From assembly GCA_020852035.1 (NCBI GenBank), contig JADZBR010000107.1:1-14560 (forward strand): 14,560 bases of DNA. The letters run 5' to 3'. The notes under the pieces were generated by a model, which made no database searches, was not told the origin of the DNA, and saw only the letters and a program-made list of their open reading frames with translations. This document shows, piece after piece, positions 5,618 through 12,564 of this stretch. The stretch comes from Caulobacteraceae bacterium (GTDB lineage Bacteria; Pseudomonadota; Alphaproteobacteria; Caulobacterales; Caulobacteraceae). The number at the start of each line of letters is the position of its first letter. The stretch's first letter is position 1. The position numbers and the translations under genes were made by a program.

Positions 5618-6076
5618 TTAGAGTCCCGCCCGTTCCAGCGCCGCGCGCAGCCGGTCGGACATGACCATGCCCGGCAGCGCGCGGTCGCCTTCCATGTAGG
5701 CGGCGTAGACGACGTTCGGCTTGCCGGGCGCGGCGCCGCTCGCCCAGCCGACGCTGCGCGAATTGTCCGGCGCGGTGGGGCAGGAGCGGTGCACCACGGG
5801 TCCGCCGGCGGCGGCGGCGTCGAGCAGGTCGGCGACCTTGCCGGTTTCCGCGCCGACGCAACTGGGCAGGGTGCGCCCGCAGGTGACGTTGGAGCCGTAG
5901 CGATGGAAGGCGCGGGTCTCGCCCTTGCGGGCCAGGAGCACGCAGGTGCCGGGGCCGCCGATGGCGCGCTCGATGGCGCTGTCGACGGCGTCGGCGTCGA
6001 AGCCTTCAGGAGGGCGGGGCGCGCAGGCGGCGAGCGTCAGCGCCAGCAGGGCAGGGAGGGCGAGGCCGCGCCTCAC
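5618..6076 (-). CDS. Small lipoprotein of unknown function, coupled to panD
   Basis: The 152-residue product begins at GTG 6076, where GTGA overlaps the panD stop. The start gives a classic lipoprotein signal: MRRG, a hydrophobic run, and the lipobox LAAC with the acylated cysteine at 18. The mature part carries four further cysteines (45, 66, 73, 99), enough for two disulfides, consistent with a periplasm-facing protein. I do not recognise a domain. AGAAGG inside the panD end, four bases before GTG, can serve as ribosome site, so translation is likely coupled. The open frame extends upstream through panD in another reading frame to 6511, but that part is antisense noise. The shared transcript does not by itself imply a shared role with PanD. 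Confidence 0.75.
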   Translation of the reverse strand: MRRGLALPALLALTLAACAPRPPEGFDADAVDSAIERAIGGPGTCVLLARKGETRAFHRYGSNVTCGRTLPSCVGAETGKVADLLDAAAAGGPVVHRSCPTAPDNSRSVGWASGAAPGKPNVVYAAYMEGDRALPGMVMSDRLRAALERAGL

Positions 6077-6429
6077 GCGGCCTTCTTCACCTCGTTGTCG
6101 TCGTCGAGCAGGACGACTGCGGGGCTGTAGTTGCGCGCTTCCTCGGCCGGCAGCTGGCCGTAGGTGACGATGATCACCTTGTCGCCCTTCTGCACCAGGC
6201 GCGCGGCGGCGCCGTTGACGCCGATCACGCGCGAGCCGCGGGGGGCCTCGATGGCGTAGGTGGTGAACCTGGCGCCGGTGGTGATGTTGAGCACGTCCAC
6301 CTGCTCGTGCGGCAGGATGGTGGAGGCGTCCAGCAGGTCCCGGTCGATGGCGATGGAGCCCTCGTAGTCGAGATCGGCCTGGGTGACGGTGGCCCGGTGC
6401 AGCTTGGCGCGCATCATGGTCACGAGCAT
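6073..6429 (-). CDS. panD: Aspartate 1-decarboxylase (PanD proenzyme)
   Basis: PanD makes beta-alanine from L-aspartate for pantothenate and CoA synthesis. The 118-residue protein matches the family over its whole length: KLHRATVTQADLDYEGS near the N-terminus, then DVLNITTGARFTTYAIEAPRG, GVNGAAARLVQKGD and a YGQLPAEEA tail. Self-cleavage occurs between G24 and S25 of YEGS, turning S25 into the pyruvoyl cofactor. In this family K9, Y58 and R54-type residues act nearby; K9 is seen here. The ATG at 6429 aligns with the usual start (residues MLVTMM before KLHR); the frame runs upstream to 6585 without family similarity. A good promoter lies 60-90 bases upstream. The stop overlaps the GTG of the lipoprotein gene, so the two form an operon. 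Assignment is firm. Confidence 0.96.
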   Translation of the reverse strand: MLVTMMRAKLHRATVTQADLDYEGSIAIDRDLLDASTILPHEQVDVLNITTGARFTTYAIEAPRGSRVIGVNGAAARLVQKGDKVIIVTYGQLPAEEARNYSPAVVLLDDDNEVKKAA

Positions 6430-6492
6430 GGGCGTTCTGAACTCGCTCACGGGCGGGGCCCCCGACATCTCCCGCCTCAAAAGGGGACGGCG

Positions 6493-6521
6493 CATATACG
6501 CACTGCAGCATGGGCTTTCAA
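6493..6521 (-). promoter_or_regulatory. Promoter of panD-lipoprotein operon
   Basis: On the minus strand TTGAAA (6521-6516), a 17-base spacer and TATATG (6498-6493) form a good sigma-70-type promoter. The predicted start near 6486 leaves a leader of about 55 bases before panD. Confidence 0.55.
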
Positions 6522-6577
6522 TCGTGCCGCTGGGACACGTTGACGTTACGGCGCCGTGGCGTTGCGCGCGCCAACCT

Positions 6578-6680
6578 CCGCTCATCCCCGCGAAAGCGGG
6601 GACCCAGGTATTTTATCGAAGACACGGCGCTTCCGCAGAAGACAAAAAGCTTGGGTTCCCGCTTTCGCGGGAATGAGCGG
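6578..6680. repeat. Palindromic intergenic repeat, family 1 (103 bases)
   Basis: Two arms of about 36 bases are near-perfect reverse complements: the left begins CCGCTCATCCCCGCGAAAGC and the right ends in its mirror with four or five differences. Each arm itself contains CCCGC-GAAA-GCGGG, a stable GNRA-type hairpin. This is a REP/MITE-like element lying between the panD promoter and the 3' end of the methyltransferase gene. No coding capacity. Confidence 0.8.
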
Positions 6681-6691
6681 ATCGAAAGCGA

Positions 6692-7447
6692 TCAGGCGAT
6701 CGCCTCGAAAGTCAGGCCGCTGTCGCCGTGGCGGGCTGGCCGGCGGCGGTAGTCGCCGTGGACCTGCACCTCGGAAAAGCCGGCGGCGCGCAGGGCCAAT
6801 TCGAACTCATGGCGGCCCCAGACGCGGCCGGTCATGATCTCCAGTTCGGACTCGATCAGCCTGCCGTCCCGCCAGCGCTCGTAGGTCATGTGGTTGACTA
6901 CGGTCTGCTCGACCTCGTCGGTGGCGACGTGGCGGGAGTCCATCCGCAGGAGGTCGCCGTTCGGCATCGCCCAGGTGCGGATCGCCCCGTGCCGGGCCCA
7001 CATCCGCCGGGGCGGCTGCAGGTCGAGCATCAAGAGGCCGCCGGGTTCCAGGTGCGCGTGGAAGCGGCGGAGCGTCTCCATCGCCTCGCCGAAGTCGGCG
7101 ACGAAGCTGAAGGTCGAGACCGGCACGATGACGGCGGCGAACGTCTGATCGTAGGCGAAGTCCTGGAAGCGGAAGCTCGCCAGTGGCGGGTCGAAGCCCC
7201 GCTCGGCGCAGTGGCGGCGGCAGACGGCCAGCATGTCCGGCGAGGGCTCGAAACCCCACATCTCATGGCCCGCCTCGAGAAGCGGGATGAGGATGCGGCC
7301 CGTGCCACAGGCGGGCTCCAGGATCGGGCCGTCGATGGCCTTCAGGCGCTCGGTGTAGAAGGCCACGTCGGGCAGGGCGCCGACGGGCTTGTCGAAGTCA
7401 TAGATCTCCGTGGCCAGGCGGCCGTACGGGTTTACGTGCGTAGGCAT
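6692..7447 (-). CDS. Class I SAM-dependent methyltransferase
   Basis: The 251-residue protein has a Rossmann-type methyltransferase domain. Motif I, ILEPACGTGRILIPLLEAG (about residues 42-60), binds S-adenosylmethionine. A GFEPSPDML strand follows with the acidic ribose-binding position (E66 region), then FRFQDF and the strand LEPGGLLMLDLQP (about 132-144). The C-terminal half (RTWAMPNGDLLRMDSR, then ELEIMTGRVWGRHEFELAL) is typical of soluble small-molecule methyltransferases of the Methyltransf_25/11 type. The substrate cannot be predicted. The ATG at 7447 is the first in frame; only a weak GAGA lies upstream. No signal peptide, so cytoplasmic. It lies alone between two palindromic repeats and is divergent from the following hydrolase. 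Confidence 0.85.
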   Translation of the reverse strand: MPTHVNPYGRLATEIYDFDKPVGALPDVAFYTERLKAIDGPILEPACGTGRILIPLLEAGHEMWGFEPSPDMLAVCRRHCAERGFDPPLASFRFQDFAYDQTFAAVIVPVSTFSFVADFGEAMETLRRFHAHLEPGGLLMLDLQPPRRMWARHGAIRTWAMPNGDLLRMDSRHVATDEVEQTVVNHMTYERWRDGRLIESELEIMTGRVWGRHEFELALRAAGFSEVQVHGDYRRRPARHGDSGLTFEAIA

Positions 7448-7470
7448 GATGTCTCGTCGTTCGAGGTCTC

Positions 7471-7630
7471 CCTTCTCCCCTTGCGGGAGAAGGTGTCGCC
7501 GTCAGGCGACGGATGAGGGGTCGAAGACGATCGCCGCTTCGGAAAGCGGTTAGGGCAGGGCGCGGACGGCGAGGTTTGAGAGACCCCTCATCCGGCGCTT
7601 CGCGCCACCTTCTCCCGCAAGGGGAGAAGG
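7471..7630. repeat. Palindromic intergenic repeat, family 2, copy 1 (160 bases)
   Basis: CCTTCTCCCCTTGCGGGAGA at the left end is mirrored exactly at the right end. Inner arms share the GGATGAGGGGTC segment and carry small local hairpins (CGCCGTCAGGCG; GGCGCTTCGCGCC). A second, diverged copy lies at 10748-10906. The rest of the gap, 7631-7809, holds no gene that I can support. A TTGACG at 7755-7760 might be a -35 box for the next gene, but no matching -10 is evident. Confidence 0.85.
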
Positions 7631-7809
7631 AACCGGGCTAGAAGCTCGCTCCGCGGGAGGCGGCGATCGTGAGCGGCGAGCGATGTGCCTTCATGTCGGC
7701 CTCCGGGGATTGCGAGCGGGCTGAGCCTGCGCCCTGGGCGCCGTGTCGTCAATCTTGACGCCGCCGCGCCGAACCGGCGGTATGGTGATCAACGATCAGG
7801 GAGAACATC

Positions 7810-9060
7810 ATGGACGGCGATCAGGCCATCAGCGCCAAGGGCTTTTCGGAAGCGACACTGGCGACGATCCCGCCGGCGCTGCAGGCGGTGGTGGACGCGG
7901 GCGACCTTTCGGGCTTCGTCACCCTGATCTGGAAGGACGGCGAGATCGCCCAGCTGAACACCATCGGCATGGCCGACATCGAGGCCGGGCGGCCGATGGC
8001 GCGCGACACGATGTTCCGCATCGCCTCGATGACCAAGCCGATCACCACGGTGGCGGCCATGCAGCTGGTGGAGGAGGGCAAGCTCTCGCTCGCCGACCCG
8101 ATCTCCAAATACCTGCCGGAGTTCCAGAACCTCAAGGTGCTGAAGGACGCCCAGGGGCCGGTCGAGGATACCGTCCCCAACACCCGCGAGATCACCGTCG
8201 AGGACGTGATGACCCACCGGGCCGGCCTGGCCTACGCCTTCACCTCGACCGGGCCGATCGGCGAGGCGCACGAGAGCGTGCTGGGCCCGCCGCTGGACAA
8301 TCCGAACGGGCCGGACGCCTGGCTGGCCAAGCTCGCCAGCCTGCCGCTCTCCTATCCGCCGGGCGAGCGGTTCCACTACAGCCACGCCACCGAGGTGCTG
8401 GGCTTCCTGGTGGCGCGGATCGAGGGCGAGCCGCTGGGCAAGGTGCTGAAGCGGCGCATCTTCGACAGGCTGGGCATGGTCGACACCGCCTTCAACGTGC
8501 CGAAGGACAAGCGCCACCGCGCCGCCAGGGTCTACCAGGCGCCAGCCGAAGGCGGTCTGAAGGCCGTGCCGTTCCCTGACTACGACGAGAGCCCGGCCTA
8601 CGAGGCCGGCGGCGGCGGGCTGATCTCGACGGCCGACGACTATCTGAAGTTCGCCCGCATGCTGCTGAACGACGGCGAGCTCGACGGCGTGCGGCTGCTG
8701 AAGGCCGAAACGGTGCGCGACCTGCGGACCAACCGCCTGACCGACGAGCAGCGGCAGATCCCCTTCCTCGGCATCCCGTTCTGGATGGGGCAGGGGTTCG
8801 GGCTCGGGCTGTCGGTGGTGGTCGATCCGGAAAAGCACGCCTGGATGGGCGCGGGCAACGTCGGCGCCTTCGGCTGGCCGGGGGCGTTCGGCACCTGGTG
8901 GCAGGCCGATCCCGAGACCGGGATGATCCTGATCTACCTGATCCAGAACTACATGCCGCTGGGCCCGGACTCCGCGGCGGTGGCCACCGGCCAGCGGATG
9001 GGCGGGCGCGCGGCCCTGCCGGTGTTCCAGAAGACCGCCTATGCGGCGCTGGGCGGATGA
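7810..9060 (+). CDS. Class C beta-lactamase-like serine hydrolase (esterase/EstB type)
   Basis: This 416-residue protein belongs to the beta-lactamase/transpeptidase-like fold (PF00144). The catalytic SxxK is S73-M-T-K76 in FRIASMTKP. The second motif, Y190-S-H192, sits in FHYSHATEVLG, giving the general-base Tyr; the usual Asn is His here, common in esterase-type relatives. HRAGL (136-140) and the GWPGAFGTWW segment near the C-terminus, in place of the KTG triad, also point to family VIII-like esterases rather than true beta-lactamases. No signal peptide is present, so it is likely cytoplasmic, which argues against a role in resistance. AGGGAG lies six bases before the ATG. It appears monocistronic, 76 bases before the M28 peptidase. 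Natural substrate unknown. Confidence 0.88.
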   Translation: MDGDQAISAKGFSEATLATIPPALQAVVDAGDLSGFVTLIWKDGEIAQLNTIGMADIEAGRPMARDTMFRIASMTKPITTVAAMQLVEEGKLSLADPISKYLPEFQNLKVLKDAQGPVEDTVPNTREITVEDVMTHRAGLAYAFTSTGPIGEAHESVLGPPLDNPNGPDAWLAKLASLPLSYPPGERFHYSHATEVLGFLVARIEGEPLGKVLKRRIFDRLGMVDTAFNVPKDKRHRAARVYQAPAEGGLKAVPFPDYDESPAYEAGGGGLISTADDYLKFARMLLNDGELDGVRLLKAETVRDLRTNRLTDEQRQIPFLGIPFWMGQGFGLGLSVVVDPEKHAWMGAGNVGAFGWPGAFGTWWQADPETGMILIYLIQNYMPLGPDSAAVATGQRMGGRAALPVFQKTAYAALGG

Positions 9061-9136
9061 ACTTCCGGTAAGGCGACAGCCGCGCGCCGGCGCGGTATGG
9101 CGGGGGCGGGCTGGTACGCTTTTCTCTGGAGCATCT

Positions 9137-10744
9137 ATGAAGTTTTCCCTGGCGCTGGGCGCGGCGATGGCCGCCGTCCTGGCGACGTCGGCCGTTGCGG
9201 CGGACGAGTTCGAGCCTTCGGCCGACAACATGCGGGCCCACATGGCCTTCCTGGCCGACGACCTGATGCAGGGGCGCATGTCCGGCACGCCCGGCTACGA
9301 CATCGCCGCCAACTATGTGGCCGCCCAGTTCGCCTTGCTGGGCGTCAAGCCGGCCGGCGAGAACGGGACCTATCTGCAGACGGTCCCGATGGTCAGCTAC
9401 CGGCCGGCCGAGCAGGGCGCGATCTCCTTCCTCGGCAAGGGGCGGCCGGCGGCGCTGAAGTTCGGCGTCGATTATCGGCCAGGGGCGGACCCGCAGGGAC
9501 GCAAGGTCGAGATCACCGCCCCAATGGTGTTCGCCGGCTACGGCATGGTGGCGCCCGAGAAGGGCCGCGACGACTACGCGGGCCTCGACGTGAAGGGCAA
9601 GATCGTCGTCCTCCTCACCGGCGCGCCGAAGGGCTTGCAGAGCGAGGAGCGGGCCTACTACGCCGGACGCCAGAAGCGCATCGAGGCGGCACGGCGCGGG
9701 GCGGTCGGCGTCCTGACGCTGATGACGCCGACCGCCGAGAAGACCCGACCGTTCGCCAAGGGCAACGCCCATTGGCGCGACACCTCGATGACCTGGTCGC
9801 AGAAGGACGGGACGCCGTCCTATGTCGGCGCGCCGGCGCGTTCGCTGGGGGTGATCAGCCAGGCCGGGACGGCCAAGCTCTTCGCCTACGATCCGGCCAG
9901 GCTGGCCGAGGTGATGGCCGCCGCCGAGACGCCGCAGGGCGTGACACCGCGCTTCGAGCTGCCGCTCCAGGCCAAGGTCAGCCTGACCAACGAGATCCGC
10001 GAAGTGACCAGCCACAATGTGGTCGGCGTGATCGAGGGATCGGACCCGGCGCTGAAGGGGGAATACATCGTGCTCTCGGCGCACCTCGACCACATCGGGA
10101 CCTCCGAGCCGGTGAACGGCGACGGCATCAACAACGGCGCGCTCGACAATGCGGGGGGGATCGCCACCCTGCTGGAAGTGGCGCGCGGCTTTCGCGACAG
10201 CGGCGATCCGCCGAAGCGCTCGATCCTGATCGTCGCCGTCACCGCCGAGGAACAGGGGCTGATCGGATCCGAATATTTCGCCCAGAACCCGACCGTGCCG
10301 AAGTCGGCGCTGGTCGCCGACGTCAACCTGGACATGCCGATCCTGCTCTATGACTTCACCGACGTGGTGGCGTTCGGCGCCGAGCGCTCGACCATCGGGC
10401 CGGCGGTGCGCCGCGCGGCGGAAAGCATGGGGGTGAAGCTGTCGCCCGATCCGCTGCCGGACGAGGGGCTGTTCACCCGCTCGGACCACTACCGGTTCGT
10501 GGAGGCGGGCGTGCCCTCGGTGTTCCTGATGACCGGCTTCGCCAACGGCGGGGAGGCCAAGTTCACCGAGTTCCTGTCCCAGCGCTACCACATGCCGAGC
10601 GACGACCTGGACCAGGGGATCGACTTCGCCGCCGGCGCCAAGTTCGCCAAGATCAACTACCGCATCGCGCGCGAGCTGGCCGACGGCAAGGACCGCCCGC
10701 GCTGGAACGAGGGGGACTTCTTCGGCGGCAAGTTCGCGAAGTAG
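9137..10744 (+). CDS. Secreted M28-family zinc peptidase with PA-type insert
   Basis: The 535-residue product has a Sec signal (cleavage after AVA, residue 21) and the M28 aminopeptidase architecture. Residues about 30-110 form the first part. About 125-260 is a PA-like insert (MVFAGYGMVAPEKGRDDYAGLDVKGKIVVLL). The catalytic domain starts near 290. The two-zinc site is complete: H316 and D318 in SAHLDHIG, bridging D337 in DNAGG, E371/E372 in AEEQGLIGS, D399 in VNLDMP and H485 in YHMPSDD. It is expected to release N-terminal residues from peptides in the periplasm or outside. The ATG at 9137 is chosen because it creates the signal peptide and has GGAG five bases upstream; the frame starts earlier at 9041 inside the preceding gene. 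It converges with the rod-like gene across a palindromic repeat. Confidence 0.92.
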   Translation: MKFSLALGAAMAAVLATSAVAADEFEPSADNMRAHMAFLADDLMQGRMSGTPGYDIAANYVAAQFALLGVKPAGENGTYLQTVPMVSYRPAEQGAISFLGKGRPAALKFGVDYRPGADPQGRKVEITAPMVFAGYGMVAPEKGRDDYAGLDVKGKIVVLLTGAPKGLQSEERAYYAGRQKRIEAARRGAVGVLTLMTPTAEKTRPFAKGNAHWRDTSMTWSQKDGTPSYVGAPARSLGVISQAGTAKLFAYDPARLAEVMAAAETPQGVTPRFELPLQAKVSLTNEIREVTSHNVVGVIEGSDPALKGEYIVLSAHLDHIGTSEPVNGDGINNGALDNAGGIATLLEVARGFRDSGDPPKRSILIVAVTAEEQGLIGSEYFAQNPTVPKSALVADVNLDMPILLYDFTDVVAFGAERSTIGPAVRRAAESMGVKLSPDPLPDEGLFTRSDHYRFVEAGVPSVFLMTGFANGGEAKFTEFLSQRYHMPSDDLDQGIDFAAGAKFAKINYRIARELADGKDRPRWNEGDFFGGKFAK

Positions 10745-10747
10745 GGT

Positions 10748-10906
10748 CCTTCTCCCCCCTGCGGGAGAAGGTGGCGCGAAGCGCCGGATGAGAGGTTGAA
10801 GACCGCGTCCGCCGGGAAAGCGGACCGGACAGGCGCGGATCGAGGGTCTGAGAGACCCCTCATCCGACCGGCTGTGCCGGCCACCTTCTCCCGCAAGGGG
10901 AGAAGG
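10748..10906. repeat. Palindromic intergenic repeat, family 2, copy 2 (159 bases)
   Basis: It has the same architecture as the element at 7471-7630: CCTTCTCCC...GGGAGAAGG at both ends in inverted orientation, an inner GGATGAG, and AGAGACCCCTCATCC in the right arm. The centre is diverged between copies. It lies between two convergent genes, starting three bases after one stop and ending one base before the other, so it may also serve as a two-way terminator. Confidence 0.85.
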
Positions 10907-10907
10907 A

Positions 10908-11111
10908 TCAGGACTTCAGGTCCAGCACCATGCCGAGCATCTCGTCGGCGGTGCGCAGGACGGCGGCGGAGGCTTTGAACGCCTGTTTGGCGCTGATCTG
11001 CTCGACCGCCTCGCGGACGTAGTCGCCGCCCCGCGCCGTCGCCTGGGCGGAAGCCTCGAAGCGGCGCATGGCGGCCATCATGCCGTAGTGGGCGGTGGCG
11101 ATCGCGCTCAT
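10908..11111 (-). CDS. Minimal flagellar rod/hook-like protein
   Basis: This 67-residue protein resembles the two ends of an axial flagellar protein joined without the middle. Residues 1-27 (MSAIATAHYGMMAAMRRFEA and on) look like the N-terminal helix of FlgB/FlgC/FlgE proteins. Residues 33-67, with ISAKQAFKASAAVLRTADEMLG followed by a hydrophobic LDLKS end, look like the conserved C-terminal Flg_bbr_C helix. FlgC-type rod proteins are about 130 residues or more, so about half is absent. The ATG at 11111 is preferred over 11129 because AGGGGG lies eight bases before it and the rod-like N-terminal pattern begins there. No flagellar neighbours are present. It may pack as a helical pair with rod or hook subunits, or be a domesticated remnant. 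The resemblance is clear; the role is unknown. Confidence 0.72.
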   Translation of the reverse strand: MSAIATAHYGMMAAMRRFEASAQATARGGDYVREAVEQISAKQAFKASAAVLRTADEMLGMVLDLKS

Positions 11112-11245
11112 GGAATTGTCCCCCTCCATCGCAACCTAGGCGGGTCGCGTTAAGGGCGTGCGAGGAAAGAGGGTTAACCTCGGCGCGCAACGCGGGTGCG
11201 CGAAACGTGTTATCGTTCTAGGCGGGACGTGAAGGAGGAAACGCC

Positions 11246-11617
11246 ATGCGCTTCATGGCTTTAGCACTGACCGGCGCGGCGATGCTCGCGTTCGCCGGGC
11301 CTTCGTCGGCCCACGACATGTCGGCCAACCCGCCGACCGAGACCACCATCTGCATCGATGTCGGCGGGGGAACCCTGCCGGCGGTCTGCCGTGTGCCGGC
11401 CAGCCGCCTGGACCAGCGCGAGGACATCTGCATCTGCCACCAGGGACGCACGGTGCGCGCCCCGGTCTGCGGGCCGGGCGAGCGGGCGCCGGCCGAAAGC
11501 CGCGCGTTCGAGAACGCCCGCGCCACGGCGGCGCAGGACGGCGACCTGTTCGGCGACCTCTTCGAGGGCAAGCCGATGTGCGTGGCTCCGCGCAATCCGG
11601 GCGGATATTCGCACTGA
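11246..11617 (+). CDS. Secreted six-cysteine protein of unknown function
   Basis: A signal peptide (hydrophobic core residues 4-18, cleavage after SSA at 22) precedes a mature chain of about 100 residues with six cysteines (36, 48, 62, 64, 75, 112), including C62-I-C64. Six cysteines suggest three disulfides or a metal site in the periplasm. No family is recognised. AAGGAGG lies seven bases before the ATG, a strong start. It is divergent from the rod-like gene with a 134-base shared upstream region and is followed by a palindromic repeat that probably ends its transcript. It may be a lineage-specific envelope protein. Confidence 0.7.
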   Translation: MRFMALALTGAAMLAFAGPSSAHDMSANPPTETTICIDVGGGTLPAVCRVPASRLDQREDICICHQGRTVRAPVCGPGERAPAESRAFENARATAAQDGDLFGDLFEGKPMCVAPRNPGGYSH

Positions 11618-11621
11618 CCGC

Positions 11622-11758
11622 TGCCCTCCCCCTTGCGGGGAGGGGCCGGGGGTGGGGGTGTTAGCGCAGGATTTTCCGAGTCTGGCGCAGGTGCGCCTTC
11701 GCAGGAGAGTCACAGGCCTGCACTCCCACCCCAACCCCTCCCCGCAAGGGGGAGGGGC
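11622..11758. repeat. Palindromic intergenic repeat, family 3 (137 bases)
   Basis: The outer arms carry CCCTCCCCCTTGCGGGGAGG and its mirror, with a shared GGGGTGGG-type second segment. The middle (about 11660-11715) is unique. It lies between convergent genes: the six-cysteine gene and ribH2 on the opposite strand. It is unlike families 1 and 2 in sequence but built in the same way. Confidence 0.8.
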
Positions 11759-11767
11759 TTTTGAGCG

Positions 11768-12265
11768 TCAGGCCGCGGCGTTGAGCTGTCCAAGATTGGA
11801 AATAGTCTGGAAACAGGCCCTGGCCGCCTCCTCGCCCTTGGCCACGAAATGGGCCTCGAAGAACAGGCGATGCGCTTCGTGCTCGTGGAAGTGATGCGGC
11901 GTCAGCAGCATCGAGATCATCGGCACCTCGGTGGCGAGTTGCACCTGCATCAGCGCGGTGACCACCGTCTCGGCGACGAAGTCGTGGCGGTAGATGCCGC
12001 CGTCGACGATCAGCGCCGCGCCGACCACCGCCGCATAGCGCGAGGTGCGCGCCAGGGTCTGGGCCTGCAAGGGAATCTCAAAGGCGCCGGGCACGTCGAA
12101 GACGTCGATCATGCCCTCCGGATGGCCCAGGCGGGTCATGCCGGCGGAAAAGCCTTCCAGCGCGCGGTCGACGACGTTGGAATGCCAGCCGGCCTTGATG
12201 AAGGCGATGCGGCCGCCGCGATAGGCGCCGCTGGCGGTGCGAAGTTCGTAGGAGGTTTGGGTCAT
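11768..12265 (-). CDS. ribH2: 6,7-dimethyl-8-ribityllumazine synthase, RibH2 type
   Basis: RibH condenses the pyrimidinedione with 3,4-dihydroxybutanone 4-phosphate to form lumazine, the penultimate step of riboflavin synthesis. The 165-residue protein matches the type II enzymes of Brucella and Mesorhizobium: IAFIKAGWHSNVVDRAL at the N-terminus, VFDVPGAFEIPLQAQTLAR, the GGIYRHDFVAETVV loop and LTPHHFHEHEAHRLFFEAHF, with the GAFEIPL and TPHHFHE substrate-site residues intact. Type II enzymes are decamers, unlike the icosahedral RibH1. The ATG at 12265 gives the family's start; the frame extends upstream to 12352, but that region is leader RNA. An FMN riboswitch lies 80 bases upstream, so FMN controls this gene. 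Isolated riboswitch-controlled ribH2 genes outside the main rib operon are known in alphaproteobacteria. Confidence 0.94.
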   Translation of the reverse strand: MTQTSYELRTASGAYRGGRIAFIKAGWHSNVVDRALEGFSAGMTRLGHPEGMIDVFDVPGAFEIPLQAQTLARTSRYAAVVGAALIVDGGIYRHDFVAETVVTALMQVQLATEVPMISMLLTPHHFHEHEAHRLFFEAHFVAKGEEAARACFQTISNLGQLNAAA

Positions 12266-12274
12266 GGTCTGCGA

Positions 12275-12306
12275 TCCCTGAGGGGTTTGAAACCACGACT
12301 CAGGGA
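12275..12306 (-). promoter_or_regulatory. Hairpin covering the ribH2 ribosome site
   Basis: TCCCTGAG and CTCAGGGA form a perfect 8-base stem (arms 12299-12306 and 12275-12282 on the minus-strand RNA). The AGGGA in the downstream arm is the best ribosome site for ribH2, about 10 bases before its ATG. With no T tract, the riboswitch most likely acts on translation by hiding this site. Confidence 0.6.
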
Positions 12307-12344
12307 GACGCCTTGGCGCGTGCGCGAGCGCACGTTCCGAAGCG

Positions 12345-12486
12345 GTTCTCATAACCGGACTCTAACCGTCGGCCCCGGGATCGCACCGGATCTGCTGTCC
12401 CCGGCTTAGAGCCGGGCGCCCGCGGGCTCATGCGACCCGAGGATCGCCATCACCGCCGGTGGGGACTTTCACCCCGCCCTGAGAAC
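12345..12486 (-). promoter_or_regulatory. FMN riboswitch (RFN element)
   Basis: Conserved RFN blocks are present in order on the minus strand: CAGGGCGGGGTGAAAGTCCC, ACCGGCGGTGATGGC, GCATGAGCCCGCGGGCGCC, GATCCGGTGCGATCCCGGGG and GCCGACGGTTAGAGTCCGG. The closing helix P1 is GTTCTCA (12486-12480) with TGAGAAC (12351-12345). It is the FMN-binding aptamer found upstream of riboflavin genes, here directly before ribH2. Confidence 0.95.
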
Positions 12487-12518
12487 GCGGCCGCCGGAAC
12501 GGCCCGGCGGCAGGGTGA

Positions 12519-12544
12519 AGCTTAGGCGGCGTCCCTTGCGTCAA
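12519..12544 (-). promoter_or_regulatory. Possible promoter of riboswitch-ribH2
   Basis: On the minus strand TTGACG (12544-12539), a 14-base spacer and TAAGCT (12524-12519) lie about 30 bases upstream of the aptamer. The TTGACG box fits alphaproteobacterial -35 use. The -10 match and spacing are poor, so only position supports it. Confidence 0.25.
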
Positions 12545-12564
12545 ACAAGCGTTTAATTCATCCG

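Noticed and set aside
5618..6511. Single 297-codon minus-strand protein
   Set aside because: Its first half overlaps panD out of frame and is Arg/His-rich noise. Only the part from GTG 6076 has a lipoprotein signal, so it was shortened.
7810..9060. Antibiotic-resistance beta-lactamase
   Set aside because: No signal peptide, a YSH rather than YxN motif and no KTG triad; it fits esterase-type relatives better.
7789..9288. 499-codon minus-strand frame
   Set aside because: Antisense to the beta-lactamase-like hydrolase; no domain pattern and no start signal.
8492..10591. 699-codon minus-strand frame
   Set aside because: Antisense to the serine hydrolase and the M28 peptidase, both with complete active-site motifs. 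Its product is a low-complexity His/Arg/Gly/Ala chain typical of GC-rich shadows.
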